Source: Vulcanisaeta distributa (GTDB lineage: Archaea; Thermoproteota; Thermoprotei; Thermoproteales; Thermocladiaceae). Taken from it: a stretch of DNA of 5,448 nt. Within the stretch, counting starts at the first letter, position 1; each line of letters opens with the position of its first letter. Below are positions 1-4,735 of this stretch, in pieces. Below the pieces are notes generated by a model. The model saw nothing but the letters and a program-made list of their open reading frames with translations. It made no database searches and was not told where the DNA came from. The stretch is from contig DAXY01000051.1 of assembly GCA_002506645.1 (NCBI GenBank), positions 537-5,984 of the forward strand, read 5' to 3'. A program made the position numbers and the translations under genes.

Positions 1-261
1 CCAATAACCAGTAAGTACATGGCACTTCAAAACCAATACATGACACTACAGAGTAAGTACTAAGTCCTGGAAAGTGAGTACTCAAGCCTAGAGACAAAAA
101 TCACGAACCTTGAGAACTAGTGCCTGGGCCTACAAAACCGGTACCATTCATTGGAGAGTTTGATGCCGAACATGAATAGCACAAGCATGGTTATGCGGTA
201 AGACACTACTCTTTTCACAGTATTAATAATACTCCTGGCTGGGGCATATCAATGCTGGTGA
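1..261 (+). pseudogene. Decayed 3' end of a coiled-coil, membrane-anchored (surface-type) protein
   Basis: Reading frame 1 stays protein-like from the window edge but is broken by TAA at 61, TAG at 118, TAA at 199 and TGA at 259. Codons 6-54 form seven consecutive heptads of the type Y-x-x-L-x-x-(K/Q/E/R), a parallel coiled-coil pattern that runs straight through the first two stops with no indel. After a Ser/Asn/Met-rich linker comes a hydrophobic stretch (residues LFTVLIILLAGA, about 211-246) resembling a C-terminal membrane anchor. A one-base shift near 250 would continue it as MLVIYYK in frame 3 (from 252), suggesting an indel. The architecture matches archaeal extracellular proteins with a coiled-coil stalk before a C-terminal anchor. 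The domain it carried lies outside the window. The alternative, that the frame is a chance pattern, is unlikely given the strict period. Confidence 0.66.
16..162 (+). repeat. Degenerate 21-nt tandem repeat encoding seven coiled-coil heptads
   Basis: Seven in-phase 21-nt units start at 16, 37, 58, 79, 100, 121 and 142. Most begin with TAC (Tyr); the exceptions are ATC in unit 5 and TGC in unit 6. All have a Leu codon (CTT, CTA, CTG or TTG) at codon 4, then polar codons rich in Gln, Glu, Lys and Ser. Leu codon use differs between units, so the period is kept at protein level rather than by recent DNA duplication. The stop at 61 sits at heptad position 2 (TAA against TCA in the next unit), and the stop at 118 sits at position 7 (TAG against AAG, CAG or GAG-type codons). 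TGC at 121 replaces the usual TAC. All are single-base changes. Confidence 0.7.
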
Positions 262-285
262 TATACTATAAGCTGGGGCCTTGGA

Positions 286-369
286 ATGGAAGTCGAAATA
301 CCAGCACTCCTAATCATGATCCTCAACTTAATCGTGGTATCACTACTATACGTCATATCAAGACCCTAA
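286..369 (+). CDS. Possible 27-residue single-pass membrane miniprotein (or remnant of the upstream pseudogene)
   Basis: An ATG opens a 27-codon frame closed by TAA at 367. The product has an acidic start (MEVEIP), one long run of Leu/Ile/Val/Met with a single Asn (about residues 6-22), and a short basic end (SRP). This is a plausible single transmembrane helix. A TATA-like string (ATATACTATAA, 261-271) lies upstream, but its centre is only about 20 nt from the ATG, closer than at the other genes here. The frame is the same as that of the decayed coiled-coil gene, so it could equally be the last hydrophobic segment of that gene. I do not recognise a family. Confidence 0.3.
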   Translation: MEVEIPALLIMILNLIVVSLLYVISRP

Positions 370-580
370 TCAAGGCCCTGTAATGCCGATAAATCTCAGT
401 AGAGATTAACATAAACTGCGTCATTTACTAAGGAATGAAATATTGCAGGATTCGGCTTAAGTTTAAGTCCAACCATTACGCGTATTCCGTGGCTTGGGCA
501 GGCAATGTGGATGTAACATAATAATTACCCCTCTAATATCTATCTCTTGCTACCGTAGAAGGTGCGCTTATTGCCTTGTT
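370..580. other. Non-coding stretch between the pseudogene and btpA, with one small hairpin
   Basis: No frame of useful length is present on either strand; the longest I noted is a 23-codon minus frame from ATG at 424 down to 353, without convincing context. A short perfect hairpin (AATCTC 392-397, loop AGTA, GAGATT 402-407) is present but has no following T tract, so it is not a clear terminator. CTTAAGTTTAAG at 457-468 resembles a TATA region on either strand, but nothing recognisable follows it. The stretch also receives the 3' end of btpA, for which I see no poly-T termination signal. Confidence 0.4.
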
Positions 581-1375
581 TCATGCCTTGGCTAGGGATT
601 TTACAGCATTTACCATGTTCCTGGCCTTTGTTGGGTCTATTTGGCCCTCCTCATCCTTTAGGTATGTCCCGACTATGAATCCGTGGGCCTCCCTGTAGTC
701 GTTTATGTTTCCTGGGCTTATCCCACTCCCAACGAGTACCTTGGCGTTCACGGCCTTCATAACCCGCCTGAGCATTAGCGGGTCCGGCGGCTCCCCAGTC
801 CTTGGGCCGGTGACCACTAGGGCATCCGCCAGCGACCTCTCGATGCAGTCTCTGGCCACGTCCTCGACAGTCATCCTATGCAGGGGGCTTGCGTGCTTGA
901 CGAATACGTCGGCGAGCACGGCGACCTTCGTACCCAACCTGGTCATGACCTCCAGGACCTCCCTGGCCACAGGCTCCAGTAGCCCCTCGGCACTGACTAT
1001 GGCCTCGCAGTAGGCGTTGGACCTTATGAAGGATGCCCCAGTCACCGCGGCTATGGCCACGGCCTCAGGGCCTGAGTTCCTAAGTAGGTTTATGCCCACG
1101 GGTATTGTGACTGACTTGACAACCTCCCTGGCTATCACGGCCATGGAGGCTATGGTCTCGGGCTCCCTAACCCTAGCCCTGAATGGGTAGTCATTGAAGT
1201 TCTCGAGGATCACGGCATCGAAGCCCGCCTCATCGAGGATCCTGGCGTTCCTAACGGCGAAGTCCACAATGGTGCTTATGTCAAGCCCACCATACCTAAT
1301 GGAGCCGGGCAATGGCGGCAGGTGAACAACACCAATCAGCGTCGGCCTATCATCCCTAAACCTAAGCGTCGGCAT
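581..1375 (-). CDS. btpA: BtpA/SgcQ-family TIM-barrel protein
   Basis: This 264-residue protein has the full length and motif series of the BtpA family (Pfam PF03437): IGVVHLPPLPGS (14-25), ENFNDYPF (58-65), GINLLRN (94-100), FIRSNAY (116-122), ADVFVKHASPL (155-165), VVTGPRTGEPPD (187-198), VLVGSGISPGNI (213-224) and FIVGTYLK (233-240). The barrel is of the phosphate-binding type, and the late glycine-rich loops are the likely phosphate site. It has no signal peptide or membrane segment, so it should be cytosolic. The cyanobacterial founder BtpA was linked to photosystem I accumulation, which cannot apply here, and the archaeal substrate is not known to me. It lies 32 nt downstream of cobO on the same strand but has its own TATA element 26 nt before the ATG, so it is probably also transcribed alone as a leaderless message. 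Family call is firm; biochemical role is open. Confidence 0.93.
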   Translation of the reverse strand: MPTLRFRDDRPTLIGVVHLPPLPGSIRYGGLDISTIVDFAVRNARILDEAGFDAVILENFNDYPFRARVREPETIASMAVIAREVVKSVTIPVGINLLRNSGPEAVAIAAVTGASFIRSNAYCEAIVSAEGLLEPVAREVLEVMTRLGTKVAVLADVFVKHASPLHRMTVEDVARDCIERSLADALVVTGPRTGEPPDPLMLRRVMKAVNAKVLVGSGISPGNINDYREAHGFIVGTYLKDEEGQIDPTKARNMVNAVKSLAKA

Positions 1376-1397
1376 TACCTAATGACTTGGTGAGGCA

Positions 1398-1412
1398 TTA
1401 AATAGCATTACC
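1398..1412 (-). promoter_or_regulatory. Predicted btpA promoter: GGTAATGC + TATTTAA
   Basis: On the minus strand GGTAATGC (1412-1405) runs directly into TATTTAA (1404-1398). The TATA centre is 26 nt from the btpA ATG, the distance expected when transcription starts at or next to the start codon. The element overlaps the stop codon of cobO (TAA at 1410-1408). The GGTAATGC part occupies the BRE position and is repeated ahead of cobO. Confidence 0.6.
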
Positions 1413-1908
1413 ACTCGAGACCCCTAACCCCAACAATCCCACTCTCGAAGTAGTGCTTCCTGGGCTCCATTATGGTCACGAGGTCCGCCAACTCCAGGAA
1501 CTCCCTCGGCGCGCCCCTACCGGTCAACACGACATTGACCTCGGGAGGCAATGACCTAATCCCGTCAATGACCTCGCCAGCCGTTAAGTAGCCGTTGGCC
1601 ACCGCATTATTGACCTCATCGAGGATTAGTAGGAATGGCCTAACCTCCACTGCCCTACCCAACGCCATCCTGAACACGTCCCTAGGCGTCAAGTGCTGGT
1701 CAGGGTCTAGGGAGTACACATCAACGTAATCGCTTAGGAACCTCTTAATGGCCAGGTACTCACCCACGTACTCGCCCCTGTAGATCAAGGTCTTCATTAG
1801 GTGGCCAATCACGACCCTATAGCCGTGGCCCACTGCCCTGAGTGCCAGGCCCAGGGCCGCCGTCGTCTTCCCCTTACCATCGCCTGTGTATAGCAGGACC
1901 AGCCCCAT
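1408..1908 (-). CDS. cobO: ATP:cob(I)alamin adenosyltransferase, CobA/CobO/BtuR type
   Basis: This enzyme transfers the adenosyl group of ATP to cob(I)alamin or cobinamide to make adenosylcobalamin precursors, in the cytosol. Numbered from the ATG, the P-loop TGDGKGKTTA is at 8-17, the Walker B-like LILDE at 94-98, VVLTGRGAP at 126-134, ADLVTIMEPRKHYFESGI at 141-158, and the protein ends GLEW, close to the family's usual GIEF-type end. The segment after strand 2 reads HLMKTLIYRGEY where many homologues have QF-x-KG...GE, so the cobalamin-side loop is divergent. I chose ATG at 1908 (166 residues) over the longer in-frame GTG at 1929 (173 residues). Family members begin a few residues before the P-loop, and a GGTAATGC/TATA-like element sits at leaderless distance from 1908, not from 1929. 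It is divergent from nuoJ and upstream of btpA. Confidence 0.92.
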   Translation of the reverse strand: MGLVLLYTGDGKGKTTAALGLALRAVGHGYRVVIGHLMKTLIYRGEYVGEYLAIKRFLSDYVDVYSLDPDQHLTPRDVFRMALGRAVEVRPFLLILDEVNNAVANGYLTAGEVIDGIRSLPPEVNVVLTGRGAPREFLELADLVTIMEPRKHYFESGIVGVRGLEW

Positions 1909-1930
1909 CACGGCGCCCTTGGGGCGCACC

Positions 1931-1944
1931 TAATTTGCATTACC
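1931..1944 (-). promoter_or_regulatory. Predicted cobO promoter: GGTAATGC + AAATTA
   Basis: On the minus strand GGTAATGC (1944-1937) is followed at once by the weak TATA-like AAATTA (1936-1931), centred about 26 nt before the ATG at 1908. The same octamer stands before the btpA TATA box. The match supports the shorter cobO reading. The TATA half is poor, so the promoter may be weak or regulated. Confidence 0.45.
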
Positions 1945-1985
1945 GGCGCAACCCACCTTTGACAAACACTTGTAGAATGTCGATT

Positions 1986-2000
1986 GGTTATGCTTAAAAA
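1986..2000 (+). promoter_or_regulatory. Predicted nuoJKN promoter: GGTTATGC + TTAAAAA
   Basis: GGTTATGC (1986-1993) leads directly into TTAAAAA (1994-2000). The TATA centre is 28 nt from the nuoJ ATG, and no Shine-Dalgarno site precedes that ATG, so a leaderless or near-leaderless operon message is expected. It shares the ATGC-TATA junction with the cobO, btpA and dsbA-like promoters and lies back to back with the cobO promoter in a gap of about 116 nt between the two ATGs. Confidence 0.65.
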
Positions 2001-2024
2001 CACGTGGGTTAACCTCTCCTTGCT

Positions 2025-2507
2025 ATGGTTAGCGAGTACGTCGGTGCATTGATAGCGCTTGGCGTTTTCGCCGTATTATCGGCCATAGGCACGGCAATAA
2101 CGAGGGATAACCTATACGCCGCCATATACCTGGCCATTGCGACGGGCCTCGTGGGGGCCATCTATGGCTTGTTCGGCATAGCCTACGGCTTCGTATTGAT
2201 ATACCTAATATTCGTGGGCGCCACGATAACGATAACCATAGTCCTGGCCGCCACCTACAGGAGGGTTGAGTTCAGGGGTGGCGTGGGCAGGTCCTGGATT
2301 GCGCCGATGATACTGTTCATAATAGCCGTAATAATCGCCTCGTCACTTACCAATTACGAGGTGCCCCCGGCCACTAGCCAATCATTGGTGAGCTTCCTAT
2401 CAACGCCAGACAGCCTACTCCTAATCGCCCTATTGTCTGCCTTACTCATGGCCGTGATGATCGGCTTAATAATGTACTACCTAGAGGTGAGTGGGGGATG
2501 GAAGTGA
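2025..2507 (+). CDS. nuoJ: Complex I-like membrane subunit J (NuoJ/FpoJ)
   Basis: NuoJ is a membrane-arm subunit of proton-translocating quinone oxidoreductases, lying between NuoA/H and NuoK and coupling quinone chemistry to the antiporter subunits. The 160-residue product has five helices, at roughly 7-25, 31-50, 52-77, 92-108 and 131-153, as expected for the family. Helix 3 carries the diagnostic VGA core (64-66), in the family usually within a Y-V-G-A-I sequence with an acidic or Gln residue four before the Tyr. Here the Tyr is Phe63, the polar position is Ile59, and a Thr-rich run (GATITITIV) follows, so helix 3 is unusual. Its last 10 bases overlap nuoK, implying translational coupling. 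The ATG fits the leaderless promoter spacing. Identity as J rests on topology, the VGA core and position before nuoK. Confidence 0.82.
   Translation: MVSEYVGALIALGVFAVLSAIGTAITRDNLYAAIYLAIATGLVGAIYGLFGIAYGFVLIYLIFVGATITITIVLAATYRRVEFRGGVGRSWIAPMILFIIAVIIASSLTNYEVPPATSQSLVSFLSTPDSLLLIALLSALLMAVMIGLIMYYLEVSGGWK
2484..2490 (+). promoter_or_regulatory. Shine-Dalgarno site for nuoK (GAGGTGA)
   Basis: GAGGTGA lies inside the nuoJ coding sequence, 7 nt before the nuoK ATG, and is a strong match to the archaeal anti-SD complement (GAGGTGATC-type). It fixes the overlapping start at 2498. Confidence 0.75.
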
Positions 2508-2824
2508 ATGCGGGCGTTATTTATGGATTCGCATCAATACTACTGATGATAGGTTACTACAGCGCATTGAGGGCTAACGACCTAATCAGGGTCCTAATAT
2601 CGTTGGAGCTCATGTTCAACGCGGTATTCCTGGTCCTAATCCCCCTCTTCGCCGTAAACGCCTTTGCGGCATTCGGAATACTCATAGTCACAATACTCAC
2701 CTCATCCACGGAATTCATGACTTTGATAACGGCCATAATGGCCCTGGACAGGGTTAGGAAGTCCGTGAGGGTTGAGGGGATTAGGGCCGGCGGTGAGTAT
2801 GTTGAATCGAAGAGTAATACTTAA
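2498..2824 (+). CDS. nuoK: Complex I-like membrane subunit K (NuoK/FpoK, MrpC-like)
   Basis: NuoK is the small three-helix membrane subunit next to NuoJ and NuoN, with two buried glutamates in the central proton path. At 108 residues it is of normal length. Helices lie at roughly 5-24, 28-52 and 56-84. The signature SLELMFNA (35-42) contains the TM2 glutamate Glu37, and Glu72 in TM3 (SSTEF) matches the second essential glutamate, so both channel acids are present. A charged C-terminal tail of about 25 residues (RVRKSVRVEG...) extends slightly beyond many homologues. The start overlaps nuoJ by 10 bases with a good Shine-Dalgarno site, and nuoN follows after a short spacer. The retained glutamates contrast with the altered neighbour nuoN. 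Confidence 0.9.
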   Translation: MEVNAGVIYGFASILLMIGYYSALRANDLIRVLISLELMFNAVFLVLIPLFAVNAFAAFGILIVTILTSSTEFMTLITAIMALDRVRKSVRVEGIRAGGEYVESKSNT

Positions 2825-2838
2825 ATCGAGAGGGTGGG

Positions 2839-2844
2839 GGTGAG
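2839..2844 (+). promoter_or_regulatory. Shine-Dalgarno site for nuoN (GGTGAG)
   Basis: The GGTGA core ends 9 nt before ATG 2853 but only 3 nt before the alternative GTG 2847. The nuoK site in the same operon uses a 7-nt spacer, so ATG 2853 is the better-placed start. The two choices differ by two residues. Confidence 0.55.
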
Positions 2845-2852
2845 TCGTGCCC

Positions 2853-4121
2853 ATGCAGTACACCTATATCCTCCTCGCATCAACGATAATTAGCATGGTC
2901 GGCGCAGCACCAACACTACTCAGTGAGGGTGCCAGGAAGTATTCCTGGATTGCGCCGTTAATAGGCATGTTAATACTACTGATTGCACCAAGCACTTACT
3001 TAATCACCTACATCGCGTTTATCGTGGTCATCGGGGTCCTGGGCCTTGTCACGCTTATGAGGCTTAACTCATCAATAAGGGGAATTGATTACGTACTAAT
3101 CTCAATAATGATAATCGCCACAGTACTCGCGCTATACACAAACAACTTGGCACTAACCCTACTATCGCTAATGCTCGTCTCGGCACCAACGTACTTATTA
3201 ATCCTAATGGGTGACCCAAACGTCAGTATTGAGGTTGGTGTTAAGTACGTCGTCAACATGATAATTGCCACGGTACTATTCTTCGTGGGCGCAGTAATAA
3301 TTAGTTCAGGGCCGTCATTGATAACCTACGTAATAGGCTTCTCCCTACTACTCCTCGGTCTATCCCTCGAGGTTGGGGCGGCGCCAATGCATGAGTGGGT
3401 ACCCGATGTGTTTACCGCGGGTAACCCAATACCAGTCTCGATAATAGCCTCAATAGCCAAGATAGCCCCATTCATAGTTGCCCTGAAGATCGTGCTAACG
3501 ACAATGAGCCTCTACGGGATATCGCCGTACTACCTAGCCTACATAGCCAGCGCCTTCGCGGTGTTCTCCATGTTCCTTGGGAACATAGGCGCATTAACGA
3601 GTAGGGAGGGCCCCAGGGTGTTGGCGTACTCATCAATTGCGAACATGGGTTACGTAATGTCCGCCCTGGCGGCCGCCATAATGGGCGCCCGGGGAATGGG
3701 CATAACCCTCGGCCTAGCGCTCACCGGCCTACTGCTTCAGTTGTTCATGAATGCCGTCGGTAAGATGGGGTTCTTCAACACGGTATTCTCGAGGGGGAAT
3801 AATGCCGTGAGCACTTGGCTCATATCGCTGGCCTTCATAGGCACACCACCACTCCTCGGCTTCTGGTCCAAGCTATACATAATACTGGCGCTTGTTTATG
3901 GGGGCTTGGCGTGGCTCGCCGTGCTCCTGGTGATAAATTCCGTAATTTCCGTGCCATACTACGTCAGGTTGGCTAGGGAATTGGGCAGTGGATGGAGGGG
4001 TGGCTTGGCGGAGGGCTTGATTATTGCGTTCACAATAATCGTGCTTTCAACCACGATACCACCATCCTGGTTAATACACTCAATAATGGGCCTAGTCAAC
4101 TACCTAACCCTGAGCCTATAA
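2853..4121 (+). CDS. nuoN: Antiporter-like complex I subunit N (NuoN type) with altered proton-channel residues
   Basis: This is a polytopic protein of the NuoL/M/N-Mrp family (Proton_antipo_M), 422 residues from ATG 2853. Residues below are numbered from the in-frame GTG at 2847 (424 residues). It has about 13-14 hydrophobic helices and no C-terminal piston helix, so it is not NuoL. N-type marks are the L-x-L-x-S-x-P-x-Y pattern of TM5 (108-116) and the P-M-H-E-W-V-P-D-V loop (180-188), where P-F/L-H-x-W-x-P-D-V is usual. Kept residues are Lys133 (GVKYVV), the TM8 Lys205 (SIAKIAP), the AYSS motif (260-263) and the TM12-region Lys342 (GFWSK). Altered residues are the conserved TM5 glutamate, here Met109, the TM7 lysine, here Glu175, and the Lys of the usual D/N-x-K-R-x-x-A-Y-S-S, here Pro256. 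It probably still packs in the membrane arm, but its own half-channel may be inactive or work differently. It ends 42 nt before the next gene. Confidence 0.85.
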   Translation: MQYTYILLASTIISMVGAAPTLLSEGARKYSWIAPLIGMLILLIAPSTYLITYIAFIVVIGVLGLVTLMRLNSSIRGIDYVLISIMIIATVLALYTNNLALTLLSLMLVSAPTYLLILMGDPNVSIEVGVKYVVNMIIATVLFFVGAVIISSGPSLITYVIGFSLLLLGLSLEVGAAPMHEWVPDVFTAGNPIPVSIIASIAKIAPFIVALKIVLTTMSLYGISPYYLAYIASAFAVFSMFLGNIGALTSREGPRVLAYSSIANMGYVMSALAAAIMGARGMGITLGLALTGLLLQLFMNAVGKMGFFNTVFSRGNNAVSTWLISLAFIGTPPLLGFWSKLYIILALVYGGLAWLAVLLVINSVISVPYYVRLARELGSGWRGGLAEGLIIAFTIIVLSTTIPPSWLIHSIMGLVNYLTLSL

Positions 4122-4131
4122 ACCCTGGGCC

Positions 4132-4149
4132 TAAAAATTATTAATAATT
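4132..4149 (+). promoter_or_regulatory. AT-rich promoter with a 14-bp perfect palindrome, upstream of the six-helix membrane gene
   Basis: The gap between the nuoN stop and ATG 4164 holds TAAAAATT (4132-4139), centred 28 nt before the start as in a leaderless TATA box. It runs into the perfect palindrome AATTATTAATAATT (4136-4149). The dyad centre (4142/4143) falls between the TATA box and the expected start site, where a dimeric repressor could block transcription. AT richness makes palindromes easier by chance. Unlike four other promoters in the window, it lacks the ATGC element in front of the box. Confidence 0.5.
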
Positions 4150-4163
4150 AAAAATAGCAGGCA

Positions 4164-4733
4164 ATGATGAGCATTGTCAGGGGTGTTTATGAGGGCCTCA
4201 CGGCAGTAATATACGGCTTCATGCTCGACATAGCCCTTAAGGTACTACTGATTGCCGGCTTCACGGACGTGATTTACGACCTGCTCCAGCTCATAATTAC
4301 GTCCCTATGGATGGCCATTAACATGTTTGGTTGGGGTGGGGCCTGCATAGTTAATAGGGGCTTGTGTAGGTTATCCACGATTTATAGGTACATGATCCTC
4401 ATAGTGCCCACTATAATGGCGATCTCCTACATATCCTACCTAATGAAGTCCCTAACGGCAGCCGCGCTCCTATTCCTAATCTCAGTGAGTCTCGTGCTCG
4501 GCCTCTCCGTGATCAATTATGTGGGGGCCTACATACTCGATAATCAATTTAGGGGTGACCTGGGCAGGGCTGGGGCTGTGATCTCGATCATAGCCACTAT
4601 CATGTGGCTGACCCTAATACCGAGTGTTGTTAAGGCGGGCGTGGTGATGAATGTCCTGGGCAATGCCCTGTTAATTATGGCCATAATGCGCATTAGGAGG
4701 AGGTACGCACCAACGGTTAGGCGGCGTGGGTGA
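4164..4733 (+). CDS. Unrecognised six-helix integral membrane protein
   Basis: I do not recognise this 189-residue family. Helices can be placed at about 11-31, 37-55, 75-93, 97-122, 136-154 and 157-176. Arg/Lys residues concentrate in loops 56-74 and 123-135 and in the C-terminal tail (RIRRR...RRR), which puts both ends and these loops in the cytoplasm by the positive-inside rule. The first long cytoplasmic loop carries two cysteines six residues apart (Cys61 and Cys68, in GGACIVNRGLCR), the only Cys in the protein. The gene follows nuoN on the same strand, but a TATA-like box in the gap suggests separate transcription. ATG 4164 and ATG 4167 are adjacent, and either would serve a leaderless message. 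Its stop lies 2 nt from the stop of the convergent thiol-disulfide gene. A complex I accessory role is possible only by neighbourhood. Confidence 0.75.
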   Translation: MMSIVRGVYEGLTAVIYGFMLDIALKVLLIAGFTDVIYDLLQLIITSLWMAINMFGWGGACIVNRGLCRLSTIYRYMILIVPTIMAISYISYLMKSLTAAALLFLISVSLVLGLSVINYVGAYILDNQFRGDLGRAGAVISIIATIMWLTLIPSVVKAGVVMNVLGNALLIMAIMRIRRRYAPTVRRRG

Positions 4734-4735
4734 GT

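Noticed and set aside
252..383. 43-codon frame 3 starting ATG 252
   Set aside because: Only the first seven residues (MLVIYYK) look membrane-like, as a shifted continuation of the decayed anchor. The rest is compositionally random and overlaps the more plausible mini-ORF at 286.
392..407. Hairpin AATCTC-AGTA-GAGATT as an intrinsic terminator
   Set aside because: The stem is only 6 bp and AT-rich, with no T tract after it on either strand.
705..1013. 102-codon plus-strand open frame inside btpA
   Set aside because: It lies wholly opposite a strong BtpA-family gene, its product is low-complexity Ser/Thr/Ala-rich with no motif, and it has no promoter or Shine-Dalgarno site. It is a shadow of the real gene.
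3089..3271. 60-codon minus-strand open frame inside nuoN
   Set aside because: It is antisense to conserved nuoN membrane helices. The hydrophobic pattern comes from complementing Ile/Leu/Val codons, and there is no promoter of the type seen at the other genes.
4162..4170. ATGATGA resembling box C of a C/D guide RNA
   Set aside because: It is the double ATG start of the six-helix membrane gene; no paired C'/D' and D boxes (CTGA) occur at suitable distance.
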